Of a DNA stretch of 12,507 nt, positions 1-6,227 are shown one piece after another. The position numbers were made by a program, and so were the translations under genes. The DNA is from Candidatus Omnitrophota bacterium (GTDB lineage: Bacteria > Ratteibacteria > UBA8468 > MWAK01), in the NCBI GenBank assembly GCA_026387085.1, contig JAPLMK010000041.1, positions 1 through 12,507 of the forward strand, in the 5' to 3' direction. Positions within the stretch are counted from its first letter, which is position 1. The number at the start of each line of letters is the position of its first letter. The notes beneath the pieces are model-generated. The model worked only from the letters and a program-made list of their open reading frames with translations, had not been told where the DNA came from and searched no databases.

Positions 1-354
1 ACCGAATTGGAAAAACACCGCAAAGCTCTCGAGAAAGAGCGCGAACGCATCCTGAAAAGTATTTCCGCTTTGGAAAACAACGGTCTTTTGAATGCGGAAA
101 GAAATTCTGACCTGGGCGGAATTACCACCCATCCGGCTGACTTGGGCACCGATAATTTCGAACGGGATTTAAATCTGGGCCTGGTCATTGAGGAAAATAA
201 TTCCTTAAGAGCGACGGAAGAGGCCCTTGCCCGGATTGACAAGGGAAGTTACGGAAAATGCGAGAAGTGCGGCGCCAAGATTGAAGTTAAACGCCTGACC
301 GCCGTACCTCAAGCCCGGAACTGTTTCGAATGTCAGGCAAAAATGGAGTTTTAA
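1..354 (+). CDS. TraR/DksA-family C4 zinc-finger protein (5' end outside window)
   Basis: The reading frame is open from the first base, so the true start probably lies upstream; the in-frame TTG at 7 has no room for a ribosome site. 117 residues are visible. An N-terminal charged helix (likely coiled coil) is followed by a HPADLGTD segment at about residues 44-51, typical of the YteA-like branch of the TraR/DksA family. A four-cysteine zinc finger follows: CEKC at 87-90 and CFEC at 108-111, separated by 17 residues, near the C-terminus. Family members bind RNA polymerase through its secondary channel and alter promoter response, for example with ppGpp, but many YteA-like members are uncharacterised and the function here is inferred. 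The stop lies 19 bases before lspA on the same strand, so the two are probably co-transcribed. Family is confident; exact role is not. Confidence 0.88.
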   Translation, partial: TELEKHRKALEKERERILKSISALENNGLLNAERNSDLGGITTHPADLGTDNFERDLNLGLVIEENNSLRATEEALARIDKGSYGKCEKCGAKIEVKRLTAVPQARNCFECQAKMEF

Positions 355-373
355 GGGCAACCGCACAACCCTC

Positions 374-871
374 ATGCCTGTATCGCGTCATTCCCTAAAA
401 TTATCCCTCAGTTGGGCAACGTTGATTTTTATTTTAGACCAGGCGACTAAATTCTGGGGCGAAAAATTTCTTCATACCCGGACGATTATACCCGGCATCT
501 TAAAATTCACCCCTTTCTACAACCCCGGTTTCTTCTTTGGTTTCTGGCACACCGAATACCTCAAACTTATTACCGTCGTATTATCCTGCCTGGTAATCTA
601 CGTCACCACTGACCTGTGGAGAAAGAGCCGGAAAAAAAACGGACTTTTGACAAGCGGTATCGGGCTGGTCTGGGGTGGCATGCTCGGAAATCTCGCCGAC
701 CGTCTTATTAGGGGAAGCGTCTTCGATTTTATCCTGCTCTGGCGCATACCGACTTTCAACCTGGCTGACACCGCCCTGACTATCGGCGCCTCGTTCATCA
801 TCATCCATATTTTATTTTGCGAAAAAACAGTAGTCATTCCCGCGGATAGTAAGCGGGAATCTACACCTTGA
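374..871 (+). CDS. lspA: Lipoprotein signal peptidase (signal peptidase II)
   Basis: Inner-membrane aspartyl protease that removes the signal peptide from diacylglyceryl-prolipoproteins after Lgt has acted. It has 165 residues, the usual family length, and about four hydrophobic segments. Seen in order: DQATK at 22-26, the conserved Asn50 (YNPG), GNLADR at 105-110, VFDF with catalytic Asp118, and FNLAD with catalytic Asp132. The spacing of the two aspartates matches the family. ATG start at 374; the ribosome site is weak (a GGG about 17 bases upstream), so translation may depend on coupling to the gene before. It sits directly upstream of lgt, its partner in the pathway. Oddity: the last dozen or so residues (about 152-165) are encoded by the intergenic palindrome that begins at 833, so the C-terminal tail looks replaced or extended by a repeat and should not be conserved. 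Confidence 0.96.
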   Translation: MPVSRHSLKLSLSWATLIFILDQATKFWGEKFLHTRTIIPGILKFTPFYNPGFFFGFWHTEYLKLITVVLSCLVIYVTTDLWRKSRKKNGLLTSGIGLVWGGMLGNLADRLIRGSVFDFILLWRIPTFNLADTALTIGASFIIIHILFCEKTVVIPADSKRESTP

Positions 872-907
872 AAGATTGGATCCCCGCCTAAAACACGCGG
901 GGATGAC
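833..907. repeat. Paired palindromic repeat, family A (REP/BIME-like)
   Basis: Two hairpins in tandem. The first has arms ATTCCCGC (836-843) and GCGGGAAT (853-860) around a 9-base loop. The second has arms ATCCCCGC (880-887) and GCGGGGAT (897-904), also around a 9-base loop. The outer edges are GTC and GAC, so the whole block is an imperfect palindrome. It begins inside the lspA coding region and fills much of the lspA-lgt gap. The same two-hairpin plan returns at 6784-6881. It resembles REP/BIME or dRS3-type elements in plan; no family name can be assigned from sequence alone. Confidence 0.85.
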
Positions 908-954
908 AAACTAAATATTTGTGAAAGGCAGATTGATAAGGTAAAATAAAAGGT

Positions 955-1689
955 ATGCATCCAATCCTTTTTCAAATTGGTGGTTTCGCGGTTTATACTT
1001 ACGGCCTATTCGTGGCGGGTGGCATCGCCATTGCTTTCTTTCTGGGGCTGCGCCGTTCCCGGAAACTGGGCATTCCGGAACAGCTTATCTATAATCTTAT
1101 CTTCCTGGCCGTCGTAGTCGGCATCATCGGAGCCCGGCTTATTCACATCACGGCTGAATGGTCATATTATCAACGCCACTTCTGGGAAATTTTTCTGCTG
1201 CGCCGGGGCGGCCTGGCGATTCAAGGCGGCCTGCTCTTCGGCTTGGCCGGCAGCATCTGGTATCTGCGCCGGAAAAAAATAGCGGTTCGCCCGACATTGG
1301 ACAGTTTCATTCTTTACCTCCCGTTGGGCCAGGCGATCGGACGTCTCGGCTGTTTCTTCAACGGATGTTGTTACGGTAAAGTTTCAAATCTCCCCTGGGC
1401 CGTAAATTTTCCTTTCCTGGCTAATCGCGTCCACCCCACCGAAATATATTATGTTTTGGCTGATGCCGCCCTCTTCTTCATTCTCTATATCTTCAGCCGT
1501 ACCGAAACAAAACCGGGAGAGTTAACCGCCTGGTATCTTATTTTATACGGTTTTACCCGGTCGGCGGTTGACAGTTTGCGCGGTGATTTACTGCCGGGTT
1601 TTCTGGGATTTTATACCACGCAGTGGTATGCCGTTTTATTTTCACTTATCGGAGCCGTTGTTTTGTTTAAATGCCGACCGCGCCCATGA
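955..1689 (+). CDS. lgt: Phosphatidylglycerol-prolipoprotein diacylglyceryl transferase
   Basis: Integral inner-membrane enzyme that moves a diacylglyceryl group from phosphatidylglycerol to the lipobox cysteine of prolipoproteins, the first step of lipoprotein maturation and the step before LspA. It has 244 residues, on the short side for the family. The N-terminus MHPILFQIG is the standard Lgt start, which supports ATG 955. Visible family features are GARL at 59-62, GGLAIQGG at 85-92, the signature GRLGCFFNGCCYG at 129-141, the HPTEIYY segment at 160-166 and YGFTRS at 198-203 with the late conserved Arg. At the position of the E. coli loop histidine (in SFHGG) there is Gln90, a variation common outside proteobacteria. 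Several hydrophobic helices are evident. A weak AAGG lies about 12 bases upstream. Its TGA overlaps the aspartate kinase ATG (ATGA at 1686-1689). Confidence 0.96.
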   Translation: MHPILFQIGGFAVYTYGLFVAGGIAIAFFLGLRRSRKLGIPEQLIYNLIFLAVVVGIIGARLIHITAEWSYYQRHFWEIFLLRRGGLAIQGGLLFGLAGSIWYLRRKKIAVRPTLDSFILYLPLGQAIGRLGCFFNGCCYGKVSNLPWAVNFPFLANRVHPTEIYYVLADAALFFILYIFSRTETKPGELTAWYLILYGFTRSAVDSLRGDLLPGFLGFYTTQWYAVLFSLIGAVVLFKCRPRP

Positions 1690-2915
1690 AAATAATCGTC
1701 CAGAAATTCGGTGGTTCTTCTTTATCCACCGCGGAAAAAATTACCCGCGTTGCGCAAAAGATTAAGAAACGGCTGGGAAAGGCAAACCGGATCGCAATTG
1801 TAGTTTCGGCGATGGGCGACACCACCGACCATCTTGTTGACCTGGCATCTCAGGTGGGTAATCCGGAACGCGGTCCGGAGATGGACCTGCTCCTCTCCAC
1901 CGGTGAAATGGTTTCGGCCAGCCTCATGGCCATGGCCCTTCAAAAAATAGGCGTGCCCAGCCGTACCTTTACCGGCCGGGAAGCAGGCATCATTACCGAT
2001 ACTACCCACACTAAAGCGCGAATAAAATTTTTAAAAACATCCCGGATAAAAGAAACGCTGAAGAAGGGTATCGTTGCAGTCGTAACCGGTTTTCAGGGGG
2101 TAACAGAAGACGACCGGATAACTACCCTGGGCAGAGGCGGCAGCGACCTCTCCGCGGTTGCCCTGGCTAAAAGTTTAGAAGCCGATACCTGTGAAATATA
2201 CACCGATGTACCCGGAATCTTTACCGCCGACCCGAGGATAGAACCGGAGAGCCGCCTTATCCCGCTCATATCCTACGAAGAAGCGCTGGAAATGGCTTCG
2301 GCGGGAGCGGCCGTAATGCAGGCCCGGGCAGTTGAGTTCGGACAAAAACACGGAGTACCTATTCTGGTAAAATCGACTTTTCAGGAAGGGGAAGGAACGA
2401 TGATAACGAAAAAAACGAAAAAGGGAGCAAAGAGCTTGGAAGAACCTTTGATTTCAGCGGTTACCGGAACTGATAAGGAAGCCAAGTTATCCATCTTCGG
2501 TGTGCCGGACCGGCCCGGAATAGCCGCCCACATATTTACCGCGGTAGCCGCAAAGAAGATCAACGTGGACATGATCATCCAGAACGTAAGCCGGGAAGGG
2601 AAAACCGACCTTTCTTTTACGGTTCCCTCGGAAGACCTGGAAAATGCCCGGAAAATTGCCGCGAAAATTGCCCACGAGATCGGGGCGGGTGGAGTTACGG
2701 TTGATTCTGATATCGCCAAAATCTCCATCATCGGCATCGGAATGCAGAGCCATTCCGGCGTGGCCGCCAAAATGTTTTCCGCTTTAAGCCAAGCCGGGGT
2801 TAATATTGAGATGATCAGCACTTCGGAGATTAAAATATCCTGCGTTATCCGCAAAAAAGAGCATCAGAAAGCGGTCCGCAGCCTGCATAAAGCCTTCGGG
2901 CTGGGCAAAGCGTAA
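1686..2915 (+). CDS. lysC: Aspartate kinase, class with tandem C-terminal ACT domains
   Basis: Phosphorylates aspartate to aspartyl-4-phosphate, the entry step to lysine, threonine, methionine and diaminopimelate. I chose ATG 1686 (409 residues, MKIIVQKFGG) over an in-frame ATG at 1671 because aspartate kinases begin this way and because it gives an ATGA overlap with lgt, implying translational coupling. The kinase domain shows KFGGSS at 7-12, STGE at 71-74, TTLGRGGSD at 146-154 and YTDVPGIFTADPR at 172-184. Two ACT domains follow at about 268-335 and 346-405, with MISTSEIKIS at 376-385 in the second, typical of lysine- or lysine-plus-threonine-inhibited enzymes; which effector applies cannot be read here. 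Met239, at the domain boundary, has a strong Shine-Dalgarno-like run before it (separate entry). Placement after lgt is unusual for an amino-acid gene. The symbol is a general one for this class. Confidence 0.95.
   Translation: MKIIVQKFGGSSLSTAEKITRVAQKIKKRLGKANRIAIVVSAMGDTTDHLVDLASQVGNPERGPEMDLLLSTGEMVSASLMAMALQKIGVPSRTFTGREAGIITDTTHTKARIKFLKTSRIKETLKKGIVAVVTGFQGVTEDDRITTLGRGGSDLSAVALAKSLEADTCEIYTDVPGIFTADPRIEPESRLIPLISYEEALEMASAGAAVMQARAVEFGQKHGVPILVKSTFQEGEGTMITKKTKKGAKSLEEPLISAVTGTDKEAKLSIFGVPDRPGIAAHIFTAVAAKKINVDMIIQNVSREGKTDLSFTVPSEDLENARKIAAKIAHEIGAGGVTVDSDIAKISIIGIGMQSHSGVAAKMFSALSQAGVNIEMISTSEIKISCVIRKKEHQKAVRSLHKAFGLGKA
2400..2915 (+). other. Probable internal translation start: aspartate kinase beta (ACT-only) subunit
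   Basis: An ATG at 2400 is in frame with the kinase (codon 239). It is preceded by a purine-rich run at 2384-2396 containing AAGGGG and AAGGA, 8 and 3 bases from the ATG respectively. The product would be 171 residues holding only the two ACT domains. In Bacillus and Corynebacterium, lysC makes exactly such a nested beta subunit from an internal start at the same domain boundary, giving an alpha2beta2 enzyme. The run also encodes Glu-Gly-Glu-Gly, which is common there in the family, so the ribosome site could be coincidental. Confidence 0.55.
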
Positions 2916-3047
2916 TTCTAACCGCAGAGCACGCGGAGTACGCAGAGAATTACTTTAAAAGATTATTAACTTTATTTAAAATTCTCTCTTCTGCTCTATT
3001 ACTTCTCTGCGACCTCCGCGGTGCATTCGTAATCCGTTCTTCGTTTT
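2916..3047. repeat. Convergent intergenic region with long inverted repeat
   Basis: Lies between the ends of the aspartate kinase (plus) and obg (minus). Arms CGCGGAGTACGCAGAGAA (2932-2949) and TTCTCTGCGACCTCCGCG (3003-3020) pair over 18 bases with two mismatches. They enclose an AT-rich loop of 53 bases, which holds a second possible pairing (AGAGAATT 2944-2951 with AATTCTCT 2980-2987). The motif CCGCAGAG/CGCAGAG is of a kind seen as dispersed repeats in other bacteria. It could serve as a two-way transcription end, but no clear U-tract follows either arm. Confidence 0.7.
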
Positions 3048-4028
3048 CTATTTACGCAAAATATCAGCAGTTGCGTAAAGCAGCGGTTTCAAACCATTCC
3101 TAAGCATGGCTGAAATTGGAAAAACCGGCTTGCCGAGTTTCCCCATCTCTTTCTGAAATACAGCTAACTTTTCCTTCGTTTCCGGTAAATCAATCTTATT
3201 CGCCACAATAATTTCCGTCTTTTCAGCCAGACCACAACCATACCCCGATAATTCTTCGCGAATTTTCCAATATCTTTCAACCGGGTCCGCCTCGGAAATA
3301 TCAACCATATGCAGGATAACCCTGGTCCTTTCAATATGGCGCAGAAAGCGGTCACCCAAACCCTTCCCTTTGTGGGCGCCTTCAATCAACCCGGGAATAT
3401 CCGCCGCCGTAAAACTATAACCATCATCCAAAAGCACCAGGCCCAGGCATGGTTCCAGGGTGGTGAACGGATAGGGCGCAATTTTGGGCTTACTTCGGGA
3501 GATTACGGAAAGCAGCGTTGATTTTCCGCTATTGGGATAACCGACCAGTCCGGCGTCGGCAATCAATTTAAGTTCCAGGACAAGCTGCGCTTCCTCGCTC
3601 GGCGTTCCCTTTTCGGCAAACCGGGGGGTCTGCATGGTTGCGGTGGAAAAATGGTCGTTTCCAAAACCGCCCTTGCCTCCCTTGGCCACCACGATTTCCT
3701 GCCCCGGTTTCTCCAGGTCGGCAATAATTATGCCTTCCTTGGTCTTAACCACCGTTCCCGGCGGGACGATAATAATCAGGTTCTCACCGTCTGACCCGGT
3801 TCTTTGACTCTTCTGTCCGTTTCCGCCGGGCTCGGCGCGAAAATGGTGCTGGTATCGAAAATTAATCAGCGTATTTGCGGAAATATCGCTCCGAATAATA
3901 ACCGAACCTCCGTCTCCGCCGTTGCCGCCCGAAGGTCCGCCGCGGGGAACATATTTTTCGCGGCGAAATGCAACCGCCCCATTACCGCCCTTGCCGGAAA
4001 AAACAAAAATATCAACGTAATCAATCAT
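3048..4028 (-). CDS. obg: Obg family GTPase (ObgE/CgtA)
   Basis: GTPase associated with late assembly of the 50S ribosomal subunit and with growth and stress control. It has 326 residues. The glycine-rich Obg fold covers about 1-157, with SGKGGNGAVAFRREKYVPRGG near the start. The G domain follows: G1 GYPNSGKST at 163-171, switch I threonines at 189-190, G3 DIPGL at 210-214, G4 NKID at 277-280 and G5 ISA at 305-307. The chain ends right after the G domain, so the variable C-terminal OCT domain of Bacillus Obg is absent; its absence is common and not a sign of truncation. ATG at 4026-4028 (MIDYVDIFV) matches family starts, but no good ribosome site is seen. It is 37 bases downstream of the NlpC/P60 gene and probably shares that transcript. 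Confidence 0.95.
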   Translation of the reverse strand: MIDYVDIFVFSGKGGNGAVAFRREKYVPRGGPSGGNGGDGGSVIIRSDISANTLINFRYQHHFRAEPGGNGQKSQRTGSDGENLIIIVPPGTVVKTKEGIIIADLEKPGQEIVVAKGGKGGFGNDHFSTATMQTPRFAEKGTPSEEAQLVLELKLIADAGLVGYPNSGKSTLLSVISRSKPKIAPYPFTTLEPCLGLVLLDDGYSFTAADIPGLIEGAHKGKGLGDRFLRHIERTRVILHMVDISEADPVERYWKIREELSGYGCGLAEKTEIIVANKIDLPETKEKLAVFQKEMGKLGKPVFPISAMLRNGLKPLLYATADILRK

Positions 4029-4065
4029 ACTATTAACTTGTGATAAATGGTGAATATCGTGTAGT

Positions 4066-4971
4066 TTACTGGTTTTCGCAACCTAAAATACGGCGGGCGC
4101 CTAGACAGCGGCTCTTCAGGTAAGTAGAGGACTCGAAACTATCAACAATGACGCGATGAGCAGCGCGGCTGGCATGCAGAATTAAACCATTGCCCAGGTA
4201 GATCGCCACATGCGAAGGAGAATGGCCGGTTTTCGTCCGGGCAAAAAAGAGTAAATCGCCGGGCGAAATCTCCGCAATCGGAACCGGCGTGCCTTCCAGA
4301 AATTGGGTCCGGGCTGTCCGGGAAAGGTCAACTCCGACAGCGCTGAAGGCCTTTTTAACCAGGCCGGAGCAATCAATTCCCAGATTACTGAATCCACCCA
4401 ACCGGTACGGCACATCCAGAAAGGAGAACGCCCGGTCCAGCAAATCCGCCGCAACACCTTCCGCCGAAATTCCTTTGGGCAATTTTGATTTTGCAATTTT
4501 TTCCGGCACGTTGTTGTCGGCAACTTCTATCGTTGGTTCTGTTACCGAAGGCACGCGAACCCGGTCAACCTTAACCAAAAGCCGGCTATTAATCTTAAGC
4601 CGGGTATCGGAAACATTCGGGTTGAGATGCTTCAGTTCCGTAACTGTAATTTTATAATTACGGGCAATTTTAGAGATGGTATCACCGCTGTGAATCCGGT
4701 GGTATGTCTTCTTGGTGCGGTAAACCGACCCGACTTCCGATGCCTTGCTTTCTTCGTCTTCCGTGCTGCTGACAATCAGTTTCTGGCCCGTATTGATAAG
4801 ATTTCCGGAAAGATTATTAAGACGCTTTAAATCTTCAACAGAAATATTATGGCCTTTAGCGATCCGGTACAAACTTTCCCCTTTAACGACGACATGGGTC
4901 GGCTGGGCACCAAGCAAAACCGGCAGAAAAAACAGGCAGGTTAAAATCAGGAATAATTTTAAATAGCGCAT
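4066..4971 (-). CDS. Exported LysM-LysM-NlpC/P60 peptidoglycan hydrolase
   Basis: A likely cell-wall peptidase that cuts within the stem peptide or crosslink of peptidoglycan, 301 residues. A signal peptide covers about 1-22 (RYLK, hydrophobic core, then LLGA before QP); there is no lipobox cysteine. LysM domain 1 lies at about 25-68 and LysM domain 2 at about 90-134, both with the usual G-[ED]-[ST]-[LI] and N-x-L pattern for glycan binding. A linker of about 40 residues follows. The C-terminal NlpC/P60 domain has catalytic Cys201 (DCSG), His254 (SHVAIYLG) and His266 (HAS). The architecture resembles the LysM-NlpC endopeptidases of the Spr/CwlS/LytF kind, but bond specificity cannot be told. 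GGGATGAG just before the ATG can act as ribosome site, and a strong promoter lies at 5017-5046. Downstream is obg. Confidence 0.93.
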   Translation of the reverse strand: MRYLKLFLILTCLFFLPVLLGAQPTHVVVKGESLYRIAKGHNISVEDLKRLNNLSGNLINTGQKLIVSSTEDEESKASEVGSVYRTKKTYHRIHSGDTISKIARNYKITVTELKHLNPNVSDTRLKINSRLLVKVDRVRVPSVTEPTIEVADNNVPEKIAKSKLPKGISAEGVAADLLDRAFSFLDVPYRLGGFSNLGIDCSGLVKKAFSAVGVDLSRTARTQFLEGTPVPIAEISPGDLLFFARTKTGHSPSHVAIYLGNGLILHASRAAHRVIVDSFESSTYLKSRCLGARRILGCENQ

Positions 4972-5016
4972 CTCATCCCATTAGGCTACACTTAGGTTAC
5001 AAGTATTATTTTCTTT

Positions 5017-5046
5017 ATTGTATTACCCTGATATCAATCCTGTCAA
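5017..5046 (-). promoter_or_regulatory. Sigma70-like promoter for the LysM-NlpC/P60 gene (and obg)
   Basis: On the minus strand, TTGACA (5041-5046, perfect -35) is followed after 18 bases by TACAAT (5017-5022, five of six to the -10 consensus). The -35 starts 6 bases beyond the fabH stop codon, and the expected start site is about 35-40 bases before the hydrolase ATG. This gives hydrolase-obg a transcript independent of fabH. Confidence 0.65.
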
Positions 5047-5052
5047 GGGTAA

Positions 5053-6027
5053 CTACAACCTTATCACTGTAGCGGCCCAGGTCAAGCCGGCGCCGAAGGC
5101 AAAAAGGAGCACCAGGTCACCGGCCTTTACCCGGCCGCCGGTAACCGCTTCGTCCAAGCCCACCGCTACCGAAGCCGCAGACATATTTCCGTAATTCTGG
5201 ATATTCAAAAAAACCTTTTCCATCGGCAGGGAAAGGTTTTTGACCACCGCCTGAATAATGCGCAGGTTTGCCTGATGCGGAATAACCAGGGCGATTTCCT
5301 CCGGACTTACCTTTGCCCGCTCCAGGGCTTTCCGGGCCGCTTCGCTCATCGATTGCACCGCCACCTTAAAGAGCGCCTGGCCCTCCATCTTCATAAAGTG
5401 GAGCCGCTTGTCCACGGTCTCGTGACTCGCCGGATAGCGTCCGCCGCCGCCCGGCATGAAAAGAAGGTCCGTGTAACTACCGTTAGAAGCCAGGTAACTG
5501 CCCAGGACAGCGTCTTTCTCGTCACAGGTAAGAAAAAGCGCTCCGGCGCCGTCACCCAAAAGAACGCAAGTGCCCCGGTCCGTATAATCGGTTACCCGGC
5601 TCATGGTTTCCGTGGCAATCAGCAAAACATTCCGGCACTGGCCGGAAAGAATCAACCCGCGGCTGCAAGCCAGACCGTAAAGAAATCCGGAACAGGCCGC
5701 GGATAAATCAAAAGCAAAAGCATTGTCGGCCCCCAGCCCCTTCTGGATTAGACAGGCGGTTGACGGAAAATGATAATCACCGGTAATCGTCGCGGTAACT
5801 ATCGCATCAACCTTTTCGGGCGAGAAATCAGCCCGTTCCAGAGCCAGGCGTCCGGCGCGTATTCCCAAATCGGACGCGGCCTCTTCCGGCGCCGCTATTC
5901 TTCGCTCGGAAACACCGGTCCGGGTGCGAATCCACTCATCGGAAGTTTCAACCATCTTTTCCAGGTCCGCGTTGGTTAAAACCTTCTCCGGCAGGTACGA
6001 CCCGGTGCTGACTATTTTCATCCCCAT
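5053..6027 (-). CDS. fabH: 3-oxoacyl-ACP synthase III (beta-ketoacyl-ACP synthase III)
   Basis: Condenses acetyl-CoA (or a branched acyl-CoA) with malonyl-ACP to start type II fatty-acid synthesis in the cytosol. It has 324 residues, normal length. The catalytic triad is visible: Cys112 in DLSAACSGF, His251 in IPHQAN and Asn281 in NYGNMSAAS. Also seen are the early EWIRTRTG (31-38) and the C-terminal FGAGLTWAA (311-319). Two starts two codons apart are possible (ATG 6027 or ATG 6021); neither has a strong ribosome site. The best match, AGGA, lies 13 bases before the first and belongs to the adjacent repeat. It stands alone, without plsX, fabD or acpP beside it. A good promoter is seen 135 bases upstream, so the leader contains the family B repeats. 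Confidence 0.96.
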   Translation of the reverse strand: MGMKIVSTGSYLPEKVLTNADLEKMVETSDEWIRTRTGVSERRIAAPEEAASDLGIRAGRLALERADFSPEKVDAIVTATITGDYHFPSTACLIQKGLGADNAFAFDLSAACSGFLYGLACSRGLILSGQCRNVLLIATETMSRVTDYTDRGTCVLLGDGAGALFLTCDEKDAVLGSYLASNGSYTDLLFMPGGGGRYPASHETVDKRLHFMKMEGQALFKVAVQSMSEAARKALERAKVSPEEIALVIPHQANLRIIQAVVKNLSLPMEKVFLNIQNYGNMSAASVAVGLDEAVTGGRVKAGDLVLLFAFGAGLTWAATVIRL

Positions 6028-6036
6028 TTTTTTGGA

Positions 6037-6145
6037 GTCATCCTGAGCCGTAATTGCGAAGAAACCGACGTATTTAGCGGTTGAGATCCTTCGGTTCCCT
6101 CAGGATGACAAAGTACGTCAGATTCTTCGCTACGCTCAGAATGAC
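6037..6145. repeat. Three-unit palindromic repeat cluster, family B
   Basis: Three related units. Unit 1 runs from GTCATCCTGAG (6037-6047) to a degenerate GAAGAAACC. Unit 2 runs GATCCTTC (6084-6091) to CTCAGGATGAC (6099-6109). Unit 3 runs GATTCTTC (6120-6127) to CTCAGAATGAC (6135-6145). Units 2 and 3 point opposite to unit 1, so the 11-base arms at 6037-6047 and 6099-6109 are perfect inverted copies. The cluster ends 9 bases from the fabH start codon and lies within the predicted fabH leader. The same family is at 8378-8465. Confidence 0.82.
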
Positions 6146-6161
6146 AAGCCTATGCTTGTAT

Positions 6162-6191
6162 ATTATACTCCAAAACCACCGTTATTGACAA
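6162..6191 (-). promoter_or_regulatory. Sigma70-like promoter for fabH
   Basis: On the minus strand, TTGTCA (6186-6191, five of six) is followed after 18 bases by a perfect TATAAT (6162-6167). The -10 lies in an odd palindrome, GTATA-T-TATAC (6158-6168), which could be an operator. Transcription would begin near 6155, giving a leader of about 130 bases that crosses the family B repeats. Confidence 0.55.
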
Positions 6192-6214
6192 TCCGCAGTT
6201 CTTATTGATAAGAT
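6185..6214 (+). promoter_or_regulatory. Candidate promoter for the ECF sigma gene, overlapping the fabH promoter
   Basis: TTGACA (6185-6190) is a perfect -35. Possible -10 boxes are GATAAG (6207-6212, spacer 16) or TAAGAT (6209-6214, spacer 18), each four of six. The start site would fall almost on the ribosome site AAGGGG (6218-6223), leaving a very short leader. The -35 overlaps five of six bases with the opposed fabH -35. Confidence 0.4.
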
Positions 6215-6227
6215 GTAAAGGGGTATT

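Noticed and set aside
833..907. Intrinsic terminator between lspA and lgt
   Set aside because: The hairpins are GC-rich, but no run of T follows on the plus strand and the downstream gene belongs to the same pathway; a repeat element explains the structure better.
598..975. 125-codon minus-strand frame across the lspA-lgt gap
   Set aside because: It is antisense to lspA and crosses the palindromic repeat, with no ribosome site or family resemblance.
2381..2854. 157-codon open frame on the minus strand opposite the aspartate kinase ACT domains
   Set aside because: It is a complement of a conserved coding region; its hydrophobic look comes from reading the kinase codons backward.
3048..4028. 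obg as a truncated gene because it lacks a C-terminal domain
   Set aside because: All five G motifs and the Obg fold are complete; the OCT domain is variable and absent in many bacteria.
5275..5706. 143-codon open frame on the plus strand opposite fabH
   Set aside because: It is antisense to an intact fabH and rich in Arg/His/Gln as expected of a shadow frame; no family features are visible.
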